Assembly: GCF_000417875.1 (NCBI RefSeq)
Contig: NW_006920881.1
Span: 102,960 to 124,145 of the forward strand
Length of the DNA stretch: 21,186 nt
DNA from: Pseudozyma flocculosa PF-1
Taxonomy: Eukaryota; Basidiomycota; Ustilaginomycetes; Ustilaginales; Ustilaginaceae
Direction: 5' to 3'
This document shows, one piece after another, positions 8,888 to 18,197 of the stretch. Position 1 is the first letter of the stretch; every line of letters starts with the position of its first letter. The notes under the pieces were generated by a model that saw nothing but the letters and a program-made list of their open reading frames with translations, ran no database searches and had not been told where the DNA came from. A program made the translations under genes and the position numbers.

Positions 8888-10535
8888 TCATCTTCGATTC
8901 CGCCCTGGGCTACGACGTGGCGATGCACCACCGCCACCGTCGTCGTCGTCGTCGTCGTCGTCGGTATCATCGTCGATCAGCTTAAACGGCTGCATCGTCC
9001 TCTTTTGCCCCTGCACGCCATCGCCGTCGCCATCACCATCGGCACCGCCATCGCCCTTGACATCGGCGAGTGGACTCCCCCCGCGACCTCTTGGGTGTCC
9101 CGACGGCGATGGTGATGGCGACGGCGACGCGAGGAGGGGCCGTTGGTCGTCGCCGTCCTGGATGGGCGGTGTCTCGCTGTCGACGACGTACTCGCGCTCG
9201 TCGTCGTCGTCGTCGTCGTGGGGCCCGTCGAGGTCGAATTCGACGACAAAGTCGCGGCCGCGCCCGCGCCCGCGCCCGCCCTCGGTTCCCGCCTCGGATC
9301 GCGCCATCTGGTCGAGGATCTTTTGCGTCTCCTTCCATACCAGCCTTTTCCCCCCGAAACGGCGCGGACAGGAGCAAAGGGGGATGGGACGGCAGGGTAA
9401 GCATGTCGATGCCACCTGCTGCTGCCGCCTGCTGTTCGACCGTCTGGCCTGGCCTGACCTGGCCTGGCGGGGAAGGAAAGGGAAGAGAAGGGCCTGGACG
9501 CGACTCACCAACCGGTCAGAGCGCCGATGACGGTGCCAATGACGATGTAGACGACGTTGAGCACCTTGTGCCACCCGTCGAGCTTGGCGCGCTCGTCGGT
9601 GTCCATGAGCTCAAACATGCGCGCGCCGATAAAGACGTGGAGCAGTAGCTTGGGCGTGATGAGGGCCGTGGCGAGCATGAATTGGCCGAAGCTCACCGTG
9701 TCCAGCGACTGGTCGGGCGGGCGGGCGGAAGTGGAAGAGGCGCAGCAGGTCAGCATAGGAGCGGCGGAAGTGGACGCGGTGTCGCCAGAGACGTCTCTGC
9801 CGCGCCACTCACGGCAAAGAAGAGGTTCGAGTCTGTTGCGCAGAGGCGGGACGAGGAAGACGCGACGAGGCGGGGTGAGATGAGTCAACATGGTCTGTCC
9901 GGACTGGCTGGCCGCGGGTCAAGCCGAGCGAGGCCAGGCAGTGGGCACGCACAGCAAAAGGGAAAGGGGCAGAAGCGGATGAGGATGGCCATGCTGGTGC
10001 CCCTGCGGCGGACGGCCTCCTTCATGGCCCTGAACTTTGGATCGTCGAGGACGCGTTCGATGAAGGCGACGTGGGCGTTTCGGCGGATGAGGCAGCGGAG
10101 CACGACAAAGCTGACGGAGGCGCCGAGGAGGCAGCCGGCGGTTGCGACTGCCCATCCGCGCAGCAGGCTGCCGTGCATGGCGGGGTGGGTTGGGGACTCG
10201 GGCGCGGCGACGCCCCATCCGAGTCCGCAGAGGGTGATGGCGGTGCCGTAGCCGAACAGGGGCGGGAACGAGAGGAGCACGACGAGGGAGAGGACGAGGG
10301 GCAGGCCGTAGGGCCGGTTCGAGATCCAGAGGGCGATGGAGGCCGTCTTGTTGAAGATGGTGTCCGGACCGATGTAGATGAAGGCGGCGAAGACGAGGGC
10401 CTCGAAGACGATGAGGAGGTGCAGGTACAGCCGTCGCCGCGGCGTGAGGGCGCGGTAGCGTGCTGCGAGGCCCGTGAGCCAGCCGCGGGCACCGTGGGCC
10501 ACGGAGCCCAAGGCGCCGCTGAGTGGGAGGGCCAT
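8888..10535 (-). CDS. TVP38: TVP38/TMEM64-family (VTT domain) Golgi membrane protein
   Basis: Four exons on the minus strand: 10535..9953, 9832..9813 (20 bases), 9708..9509 and 9344..8888. Introns are 120, 104 and 164 bases; 419 residues. Tvp38 is a multi-pass membrane protein of Tlg2-containing Golgi/endosomal vesicles; VTT proteins are linked to lipid scrambling and membrane traffic. Seen: MALPLSG start; TM1 in LYLHLLIVFEALVFAAFIYIG; LSFPPLFGYGTAITLCGLGWG; a third segment around AGCLLGASVSFVVL. The family core RFCPFPFC-YSNLFFA-SLDTVSFGQF is built across three exons, followed by MLATALITPKLLLHVFIGARM. The last TM has IVIGTVIGALTGW-LVW. The tail is long, hydrophilic and acidic, with Asp runs. 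The microexon encodes residues 195-201, and both junctions restore the conserved core. Exon 3 ends TG|GTGAGT, so failure to splice gives TGG then TGA. Stop to stop, 138 bases separate it from the convergent transporter gene. Confidence 0.9.
8938..8963. repeat. CGT triplet tract coding polyAsp (TVP38 tail)
   Basis: Nearly nine uninterrupted CGT units; on the minus strand they are GAC codons of the Asp run close to the TVP38 C-terminus. A second, shorter GTC tract at about 9203-9218 encodes another Asp run in the same tail. Confidence 0.85.
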
Positions 10536-11039
10536 GGTGAGGGCGTGCCTGCTTGATGGGAGGCGCGATGCTGGCCTGGCCTGGCTTGGAGTATGCAGAG
10601 GTCGAGGAGCAAGAGGGGGGAGATGGCGTAGGTCGATTGATTGGTGTTGGCTGGTGGACCACCGAGGTGGCGAATGGTGTCCAAGGTCTGGGCGGACAGG
10701 CCTGACGACTGGGGGTCGACCTCGGTGGTCCCTGCACCGCCACTGGGGGGGATGCTTGGCCCAAAGGTGGGCCCCGCCCCGCCAACCCTGCCCACTCCAC
10801 ATCCACCAGCCAGCGGGGCCGAACACTAAGACTGGAAGACCCTGGCTCTGCCTGCAGTCGTCTGGCATCCAGCACGCGTCGCGCACAGGCAGGCAGGCCA
10901 GGCCTGGCGAGAGGCGAGAGACCAACCCAACCCAATCTAATCCAACCTCAACACCTTCTCGCACTCTCACCACCACCTCCTCCCGCCCACATACGAGCGC
11001 ACACGCACACGCAGGCAGCGCTTCCTCGGCCTGTGCACC
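10536..11039. promoter_or_regulatory. Divergent promoter region TVP38 (-) / PSF2 (+)
   Basis: These 504 bases lie between two start codons. They contain CCTGG-type low-complexity sequence at 10568-10590 and 10885-10905, an ACGCGT hexamer at 10874-10879, and a CA/CT-rich stretch (10920-11020) that probably is the PSF2 leader. No gene is supported inside. Confidence 0.6.
10874..10879. promoter_or_regulatory. Candidate MCB element (ACGCGT) upstream of PSF2
   Basis: The hexamer is the MluI cell-cycle box recognised by MBF in fungi and lies 161 bases before the PSF2 start. MCBs are well known at replication genes, so the position makes sense. However, ACGCGT also occurs inside coding exons of this GC-rich window, so chance is possible. 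Confidence 0.35.
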
Positions 11040-12247
11040 ATGGCACTGCCGCCCATCCTGCATGGCGGTCCCCTCCCCTCGGAACTCGACTTCTACACCA
11101 CCACCTCGTCCACCACGTCCATCTCCATCATCCCGCTCCTCTCCATCGACCGCGTACGCCTCCTCACCGCCATCTACGGGCCCTTTAAGCCGCCGCAGCC
11201 CGCAACCGTACCCCTCTGGCTCGCCCTCTACCTCCGCAACAAGAAAAAGGCCCTCGTCATCCCGCCCGACTGGCTCTCGGTGCCCGCACTCACCGAGACC
11301 CTGCGCCACGAGACGTCGCAGCCCGGCTTCGCACCCCTCCCCTTTGAGTGGATCGGCGTCAGCAATGCCATACTCCGACACGCCAGCCACGACGTCAGGG
11401 ACGCCGGAAAAGTCAGGGGCCTGCTCAAGGACATCCGCGAGGCCAGGCAGTCCAAGGTCCTCGCCGGTGTCGCCATGGTCAACAGCGTACACCTCGAGGT
11501 GAGCACAGCGCCAGTGCGCGCAAACGCACCGTCGGCGCCATCCTTTCGTCCGGCCGCCCTGTTGGCGTCCTCTGATCCTCACGCCAGCCCCTCTCCCCCT
11601 CCCTGCCACCCCTGCCCCTCTGCGCGCAGATGACGGGCATCTCGATGCACGAGATCGCCGAGCTCCGCCCCTTTTTCACCACTGCCTTTCAGCACCTCAA
11701 GTCGCTCCAGCCTCCATCGGCGCAGCAGCCCGCCGCATCGGCATCGGACCAGTTCGACGCCTCGTTCCCCATGGCCGCATTCGAATCCTCGCCCTCGGAT
11801 CCCTACGCCTTCTCGCAGTCGCCTTCCCAGTCCCAGCCCGCACGGCGCCACGGCGACGGCGACGACAACAACTACGACGAGGGCGGCGGCTCGTTTTCCA
11901 TGTCCTACTCTGCCGACCCGGAATCCTCGACCAGCGCGCTGCACGGTACCGCGTGGAACGACGAGAGCATGCGCTCCGACTTCACCTTTGCCGATCGCGA
12001 CCAAGACCACGACGCGTCGGCCGCAGCGGGCGCGGCCGCCATGGCGCGCTTCAACGCCAGCAGAGGTCGACCGAGCAACATCAGCGATTCTGGCTACGCA
12101 ACAGCCACCCGCGCTCCAGCCGACAAGGATGCAGGTCAGAACAGAGCGAGGGCCAGCGATACCAGACCGCCCAGGTTCAACATGGACGACGACGACGACG
12201 ATGGGTCCCAACGCCCGCCAGACGACGAGAGCATGGACACGTACTAG
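11040..12247 (+). CDS. PSF2: DNA replication complex GINS subunit PSF2
   Basis: Two exons, 11040..11498 and 11630..12247. The intron is 131 bases (GTGAGC...CAG), phase 0; 358 residues. Psf2 is one of four GINS subunits; with Mcm2-7 and Cdc45 it forms the CMG replicative helicase. Seen: MALPP start; ELDFYTT; IPLLSIDRVRLLTAIYGPFKPPQP; VPLWLALYLRNKKKALVIPPDWL; PGFAPLPFEWI; LLKDIREARQSKVLAG; and, after the intron, MTGISMHEIAELRPFFTTAF, matching the C-terminal signature of the family. The conserved domain ends near residue 180. About 175 further residues follow, rich in Ser, Pro, Ala and Asp, with a six-Asp run near the end (NMDDDDDDG, final MDTY). Usual Psf2 proteins are about 200 residues, so this tail is an addition. 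The start is supported by the family N-terminus and the CACCATGG context. Confidence 0.95.
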
Positions 12248-12380
12248 CCCGCCGCCTAGGCCTCCATTGAGCTGGCTTGACCCTGCTGGGCCGCTCAAAT
12301 CGACCGCGACCGCACGCCGCACGAGCATCTAAGCTTGATCACTGGGAGCACATCCATGGCATTGCTGCTGCGCCCGACCC
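12248..12380. other. Short convergent intergenic region PSF2 / SUT-like transporter
   Basis: 133 bases between two facing stop codons; nothing recognisable inside beyond the two 3' ends. Confidence 0.6.
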
Positions 12381-14863
12381 TCATTCGGACAGCACGTGGC
12401 CGTACCGCCGGGCGAACCTTACCGCAAGGACGCCCGCCACGAGGGCCGACAGGCCGCCGAGCCGCAACACGATGCCCACCGCATCGCCGCTCGCCGAGCT
12501 GACGGCAGCGGGTCCGGCCGCGGCCCGTCGCTGAGCCGTCGGAGACGCTGCTCCAGATGCAGCGCCAGCTTCCGGGCTTGGCTCCATGATGGCAAAGACT
12601 AGCAGCAGCAAGCGCCGGCCAGCCAGTCAACCGGGACGCGGAATAGCAAGCAAGGGACGTCAGCCGGTCGGTCCTCTTTTTGGTGTTTGCGGCGCCTCCG
12701 TGGCCCAGCGGTGCACTCACTGGCCGACGAGATCATGGTCACGGCGAATTGCGGCAGCACGATGGCGAGGTTGTGCAGGCCCAAGATGCTGCCCGAATGG
12801 CCCGACGTCCCGCCCGCGTCCTGGGCCGGACCACCACCGCTGCCGCTACCGCCGCCGTTGCCCCCTCTCCGTGGCGACAGCCCCGGGTGAGCGACGAGGA
12901 CTGCCTCGACATCGTCGTCGTCGTCGTCGTCGTTGTTGCCGTCATCATCCTCGTCGTCGTCGTCTTGGGCATCTTCGCCGTCGGTGCCGCCTCGTTCGGC
13001 ATCGCGTTGGCGCATCTCGTGCGCGTCCGGCGTGTGGTGCTGGATGAGGATCCCCAACTACGTGTTGGGCGAATCGCGATGGCGGGCATAGGATACCGTC
13101 GTCAGCCAACTGCCCCGCACCTCGCCCACTTGGGCGACCGCCAGCCCAGCCCCGCCCAGCCAGGCCAAGCCAAGCCGAAAGCCCGGCACTCACCAGTCCA
13201 AAGGGCACCCAGTTGGTGACGCACCAGCAGAAGCCGACAATGGCGATGAGGAGCGAGGCGAAAAAGACGCTCTGGGCCAGCGAGGCAATGTAGGTGCCCA
13301 TCATGGCGGCGCAAAAGACAAAGTGGGAAAAGACCCACCAGAAGGTGAGGTCGGGGCACCTCGAGCGGAGGCGCTCGAGGCCGCGCAGAAAGCCCGGCGT
13401 GGCGGCCGTCGAGGCAGACGCGTCGCCCAGCGGGCTCGGCACGACAATCGGGAGCACGATCGACGCCGCCAGCGCGACGACGGCGTGCCAGAACATGGCC
13501 AGGCTGCCCACGCGCGTCGCCTCGTCGAAGAGGGCGTCGCCGCCCGGCGCCGAGGCCGGCGAGGTGCCCTGCGGACCACCGCCGGGCTGTCCGGCTCGGT
13601 AGATGTCGCCGATCCAGACGGTCGTGTAGAAGAGGATGGCTGTGAAGTGGAATCAAGTGGGCCATGTGAGCTCGGATGACGACAGCGCGTGTGTGAGAAT
13701 GAGTGCGTGTGCACCCTGGCACTCACGGAACCACCCGATCCAGGCAAAGACTTTTGTTGCGGCGTCGAAGAGAAGGGATCGGTGTCAGTGTCTGCTGGGA
13801 GCGGACGGAGGGACATGCGGATGCAGCGACCGGCGGTGCCGTCGACCGACAGACTCACATTGGATCTTGAAGATTTCGAGAATGGGAGCGGGCAGGTTCT
13901 TTGCCTGGGCGACGAGGTCGCGGAAGAGGTGGGCGAGGCCAAGGGCGGGCGTCCGACGCTGGCGGTGCGGGGAAGAGGGGGTGGAGCGTACGAGGACCTG
14001 CTCGTGGACGCGCAGCACGACGACGGCGTGGGTGGCCAGCACGACGAGGCAGGTGAGGACCGAGAGGATCTGGATCTGGGTCGTGCCAAACGCGCGCGGA
14101 AACGTGCCCGGCAGGTCGAGGTTGCCGATGCAGAAGCTCAGCACGCTGCCCGTGCCCGACAGGCGCGCCGCCCAGGCGTTGGCGGCCGCTTGGTCCTCTA
14201 TGCTTGCCACGTCGACCATGAGCGCGCGGTTGAGGGCGGTGACTGCGCAGTCGGTGCAGACAAGCCGGAGCGAGGAGGGGAATCAGTAACGAGCTCGGTA
14301 GACGGAAATCAGCAAGCCGCGCGATCCGCCGCGACACCGAGGTCCATCGCGCATCTTGCGCAGCGGGTCGTGCGTTGCTCACCTGCATTGACGGAAAAGT
14401 CAATGACATAGACGGCGACGATGGCGATGCATATCGCGAGGAACGAGTGGGCGTCGGCGCCGGACGTGGCAAAGATGGAGGCGACCTCGCGCGCAAAGCT
14501 GAGGAGGAGCACGGCGGCCGAGCACACGACGGCGCCGACGACGAGGAGCGGCCGCCTGCGGCCGTGGCGCGAGGTGCTGTTGTCGGCGAGGGCGCCGATG
14601 AGGGGCTGCACGACGAGGCCGCTGAGCGGGCCCGCGACAAAGACGGCGGCCATTGCGGATTTCGACAGGCCGAGCTCGAGGAGGTACGGCGGCGCAAAGG
14701 CCATGTCGATCGACCAGACCGCCTGCGCGCCCAGCGTGCCGAGCGAGAGGAGGGGCAGCTGCAGCGCCGGAGGGGCTCGGACGTAGGCGTGCCCGACCAG
14801 CTTTTGGTGAGGAGTCCCCGCTGCACCCGCGGACGATGGTCCGCCACCGCCACCGCCGACCAT
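12381..14863 (-). CDS. GPH/SUT-type alpha-glucoside or sucrose proton symporter
   Basis: Six exons on the minus strand: 14863..14383, 14242..13859, 13750..13727 (24 bases), 13639..13194, 13057..12721 and 12598..12381. Introns are 140, 108, 87, 136 and 122 bases; 629 residues. The protein resembles fungal Sut1-type and plant sucrose/SLC45 transporters (12 TM, proton-coupled). Seen: Gly-rich N-tail; LGAQAVWSIDMAFAPPYLLELGLSK; VAGPLSGLVVQPLIGALADNS; RHGRRRP in loop 2-3; NAVTALNRALMVDV; GNLDLPGTFP; FFAWIGWFPILFYTTVW, built by the microexon; TNWVPFGLLG. Next comes an acidic loop with two Asp runs and a Gly-rich stretch, then SILGLHNLAIVLPQF and the last TMs (IFAIMEP and a final hydrophobic segment ending YGHVLSE). 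Introns 4 and 5 end in TAG, intron 2 in AAG. Every junction keeps frame and restores a family motif. The transported sugar cannot be read from the sequence. Confidence 0.9.
12912..12966. repeat. Two GTC triplet tracts coding polyAsp (SUT-like transporter loop)
   Basis: Two blocks, about 12912-12933 and 12951-12964, separated by GTT/ATC variants. On the minus strand they encode the two Asp runs with intervening Asn/Gly in the cytoplasmic loop before TM11. Confidence 0.85.
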
Positions 14864-15407
14864 GTCTGTCGAGGTACGGTATCGTCGAGGCCGCGGCTCG
14901 TGTTGGAAAAGGGGAGGAGAGAGGGAGCTGCCTTGTTGGGACCCGATGCGACGAGACAGCTGGCGAGAGGACGGGCGTCGTGGATCTGTATCGCAAGCGT
15001 TTATGGGGAGGGGGGCCAGAAAGGGGTGGCTTTGAGATGGCCGGCAGTGCTGACGAGCCAGCTGGCTAGGGAGGAGGTGGTGGCTGAAAAGGCGGTGTGG
15101 GGCTGGCTCTAAGCTTCCTGAGGGCGGCCAGGACAAAGGCTTCAGGGTCCAAGCCACGCTGCGCTGCCTCACGGGCCACCCGCCACCCGCCAACCCAACA
15201 CTCCTGACTTGCCCCGGCTGGGCGTCTACTCGCACGACAGACACTCGCAACGCCCGGCGCAGTGCAATTTCCTCGCAGGGCGCCGTCGTAGGACATCCCA
15301 TCTCCACTTTGGACCGCAGCCCTGTTGGCAACCACGCCCGCTCGCCACCACCACCACGACCATCTTCACCTCGGCCCCATCCTCCCTTCCTCATTCATCC
15401 GACGGCC
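14864..15407. promoter_or_regulatory. Divergent promoter region SUT-like transporter (-) / SmF (+)
   Basis: 544 bases between start codons with no recognisable gene. The SmF-proximal 80 bases are CT/CA-rich with CACCACCACCACGACC-like sequence, consistent with a leader. I see no TATA box or distinctive operator. Confidence 0.55.
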
Positions 15408-15999
15408 ATGTCAAGCGTGAGTAGAGCGTCCTAGCCGGCCAGTCAAGCTGCCCTCTCGAGCACCATGCTGACGTCTCCCTCTATGATTTCGACCGCGCCG
15501 CTTCGACAGTTCCAGCCCGTCAACCCGAAGCCCTTTCTGCAGCAGCAGACGGGCAAGCCCGTCCTGGTACGCCTAAAGTGGGGGATGGAGTACAAGGGCT
15601 TCCTCGTCAGCACCGACAACTACATGAACCTCCAGGTGTGTATCCTCGCCCAAGCGCGGTCCCTCGTTCGTCGTCCTTCTTGCACGCGCTGGTCCGCGCC
15701 GCGCTGCGCTTTCGCTGACACACGCACCTCCCGTCCCCCCTCTTCTCCGCCTCGACCAGCTGGCCAACACCGAGGAGCTGCAGGATGGGAAATCCAACGG
15801 CATGCTCGGAGAGGTCTTCATCCGGTTAGTCTGCCGTGCGGTGCGGTGCAATCTTGCGCGTTTGCAGTCGCTCGGTGCCGCTCTGGTGAGACTTACCTCG
15901 TCTCCTTCCTCTGCTTCCTCCTCCGCCCCACCCCACCCCTCCTTGCGCAGGTGCAACAACGTCCTCTACCTCCGCGAGCTATCCGACGAGCAGAAGTGA
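15408..15999 (+). CDS. SMX3: Small nuclear ribonucleoprotein F (SmF)
   Basis: Four coding exons: 15408..15416, 15510..15635, 15760..15824 and 15951..15999. Introns are 93, 124 and 126 bases (donors GTGAGT, GTGTGT, GTTAGT; all CAG acceptors); 82 residues, the normal SmF size. SmF is one of seven proteins of the Sm ring on U1, U2, U4 and U5 snRNAs. The product begins [20 protein letters not shown], then [20 protein letters not shown] and YMNLQ (Sm1 motif), [23 protein letters not shown] (Sm2 motif with the RCNN RNA-binding core), ending SDEQK. The start was set at the 9-base exon ATG-TCA-AGC because it yields the family's NPKPF N-terminus through a perfect GTGAGT donor. An ATG at 15465 in the same frame lies inside intron 1 and would add a foreign 15-residue N-terminus. 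A CTGAC branch-like sequence sits at about 15467. Confidence 0.93.
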
Positions 16000-16520
16000 T
16001 CCAGCACCCGCTCCGCTGCGCTTCCCACCTCGATTCCCATCCTCGCCTCACTGACCGAAAACGCTCACGTCCGACGAGCGACACCTTGCGCCATCCCGCC
16101 AGGCTCAGTGCCCCTCCATCGATCTTGACAAGACAAGCAATGCCCTCCACTCAATCTCCCTCTGTACCAGTACCGCCTCGGCTCTCCATCCCGTCCCGTC
16201 TCGTAATCAAATCACGACACAACATTCAGAACCGGGTGGCAACCCTCGACACGGGTCAGGTCCGGTCGAGTCGAGTCGAGCCGAGTCGATGCTGCTCGGG
16301 ATGCTCTGGTGGTACAATACACGGCTGCGATGGGCGAGCGTTGCAGATAAAACACGACTCCGAGGGCCTCGCTCGGCCGGGCCCAACCAGGCCAAGCTAT
16401 CGTGCATCTCACACAAACGACGATAAGACGCTTCGGCGATGGCGGCGGTGGCTTGGATGGATGGATGGCTCTCGGCCTTTTTCTCTTTCCCCTACTGGGC
16501 TATCCCCTCATCACCTCACC
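16000..16520. other. Convergent intergenic region SmF / TCP1
   Basis: 521 bases between facing stop codons. They hold both 3' UTRs, a TCGAG short tandem stretch at about 16265-16285 and a GATG(GATG)n stretch near 16455-16470. No gene is supported. Confidence 0.55.
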
Positions 16521-18197
16521 TCACATGTGCGCGTGCGGGTCCTCTGCCGGCTGCTCGGGTGCGATCGTGATGGCGTCGTCGATGCGGAGCAGGCTGGTGG
16601 CGGCCTCGAGGGCGCTCTTGAAGCTCTTGACCTTGCTCATGGTGGGCTCCAGCACGCCGGCCTTGAGGTTGTCGCGCACCTGCCCGTTGAGCAGGTCGAG
16701 GCCGTAGAAGCGCAACGCCTTTTTGGGGTCCCCGGCGCTGGCGTTCTGCGCCGCGTTGTGGTAGGCGCGCAGCTTGGCCACCAGGTCGGTGCTGTCCTTG
16801 GCCGCGTTGACGGCGAGCGTCTTGGGGATGACAAGGAGCGCCTGGGCAAACTCGGCAATGGCCAGCTGCTCGCGGCTGCCCAGCGTCGTGGCAAAGTTTT
16901 CCAGGTAGATGCTCAGCGCCGACTCGACGGCGCCGCCGCCGGGCACCACCGACCCGCTCTCGAGCGTGCGCTTGATGGCGCAGAGGCTGTCGTGGAGCGC
17001 GCGGTGCATCTCGTCGAGCAGGTAGTCGTTGGCGCCGCGCAGGATGACGGAGCTCGAGCTGACCGTCTTGGTGCCGCGGACGAGGATCAGCTCGTCGTCC
17101 GAGATGCGCTCCTGGGCCACCTCGTCGGCCGAGCCGAGGCTGCTGGCCTCGTACGTCTCCTCGCCCTCGAGGTTGCTGAGGCTGCTGACCAGCTGCCCGC
17201 CCGTCGCCTTGGCGATCCGCAGCAGGTCCTCCTTCCGGCACCTCCGCACCGCTATGGCGCCCGCCTCGACAAACTCCTTGAGGCAGAGGTCGTCGATGCC
17301 CTTGGTCGTCAGGACGACGTTGGCGCCCGTCGCCAGAATCTTGCGCACCCGCTCCAGCACAATCTCGCTCTCGCGCGCCCGGATCTTTTCCAGCTGCTCC
17401 GGGTCGTCGATGGTGATGTGGACGCCCATGTGCATGCGCTGCTTGACCAGATTGATGTCGAGCAGGGCGATCTTGGCGTTGCGGATGCGCGTCTTCATGG
17501 CCTGGGACGCGACGGTGCAGTTGAGGGCGTATCCGTTGACAAACATAGACTCGGTGGCCGACTTGCCGTGGGCCTTTAGGATGTTGACGGCCTTGACCGG
17601 GTACTTTGTCTCTCCGCGGGCGTTGATGGTCTTGACAGCGAGCATGGCGTCGACGGCGAGCTGGGCAAAGAAGTCGTCGTCGCTGCCGAGGACCTTGCTC
17701 GACATGCTCGTCTTTGCGACGTTGATCAGGCTCTCCTTGCCGAGGGCGTCGACCTTGGCCGAGAGCTGGTCCTGCATGTACTTGCACGCCTCCCTGCAGG
17801 CGAGGCGGTAGCCGGTGATGATGGTGGTGGGGTGGATCTTGTTGCGGACGAGCTCGTTTGCCCTGCGGAGGAGCTCTGCGGCGATGATGACGACCGATGT
17901 GGTGCCGTCGCCGACCTCCTTGTCCTGCTGCTGGGCGAGCTCGACGAGGATGCGGCCGGCGGGCTGGTCGACCTCGAGGAGCTTGAGGATGGTTGCGCCG
18001 TCGTTTGTGATGGTGACGTCGCCGATGTCGTCGACGAGCATCTTGTCGAGGCCGACGGGGCCCAGCGACGACTTGACAATGTTGGCTATCGACTGGGCGG
18101 CGAGGACATTCTGGTTGCGGATCTCTGCGCCCGTGAGGCGGTCGCCGCCGATGAAGAGACCGGCATTGCGCGGGTCCTTTTGGAAGAGCTGCGCCAT
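16521..18197 (-). CDS. TCP1: T-complex protein 1 subunit alpha (CCT1)
   Basis: A single uninterrupted exon of 558 residues, the usual length; it is the only complete intronless gene here. CCT1 is one of eight subunits of the cytosolic TRiC/CCT chaperonin that folds actin, tubulin and other clients. Seen: start [20 protein letters not shown]; equatorial domain ATP motifs [27 protein letters not shown] and GDGTTSVV; intermediate and apical domains with [25 protein letters not shown] and [10 protein letters not shown]; the return to the equatorial domain with [19 protein letters not shown] and VPGGGAVE; and a C-terminus with [11 protein letters not shown] ending in DPHAHM. These are alpha-subunit features. 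All nucleotide-binding motifs look intact. Its 3' end converges on SmF; its promoter lies in the 0.9 kb to the right. Confidence 0.97.
   Translation of the reverse strand: MAQLFQKDPRNAGLFIGGDRLTGAEIRNQNVLAAQSIANIVKSSLGPVGLDKMLVDDIGDVTITNDGATILKLLEVDQPAGRILVELAQQQDKEVGDGTTSVVIIAAELLRRANELVRNKIHPTTIITGYRLACREACKYMQDQLSAKVDALGKESLINVAKTSMSSKVLGSDDDFFAQLAVDAMLAVKTINARGETKYPVKAVNILKAHGKSATESMFVNGYALNCTVASQAMKTRIRNAKIALLDINLVKQRMHMGVHITIDDPEQLEKIRARESEIVLERVRKILATGANVVLTTKGIDDLCLKEFVEAGAIAVRRCRKEDLLRIAKATGGQLVSSLSNLEGEETYEASSLGSADEVAQERISDDELILVRGTKTVSSSSVILRGANDYLLDEMHRALHDSLCAIKRTLESGSVVPGGGAVESALSIYLENFATTLGSREQLAIAEFAQALLVIPKTLAVNAAKDSTDLVAKLRAYHNAAQNASAGDPKKALRFYGLDLLNGQVRDNLKAGVLEPTMSKVKSFKSALEAATSLLRIDDAITIAPEQPAEDPHAHM

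Noticed and set aside
9823..9833. B-box-like GGTTCGAGTC suggesting a tRNA gene
   Set aside because: There is no A box or cloverleaf upstream, and the bases are the TVP38 microexon (YSNLFF on the minus strand). A similar GGTTCGAGATCC at 10316 lies in TVP38 exon 1.
6414..14863. A sugar-uptake gene cluster formed by the two transporters
   Set aside because: They are separated by TVP38 and PSF2, lie on opposite strands and belong to different families. No glycosidase or sugar-catabolic enzyme or regulator is present.
15465..17579. 704-codon plus-strand frame covering SmF and the antisense of TCP1
   Set aside because: It starts inside SmF intron 1, reads SmF exon 2 and then leaves the SmF frame, and continues as the antisense of TCP1. 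No single protein family fits.
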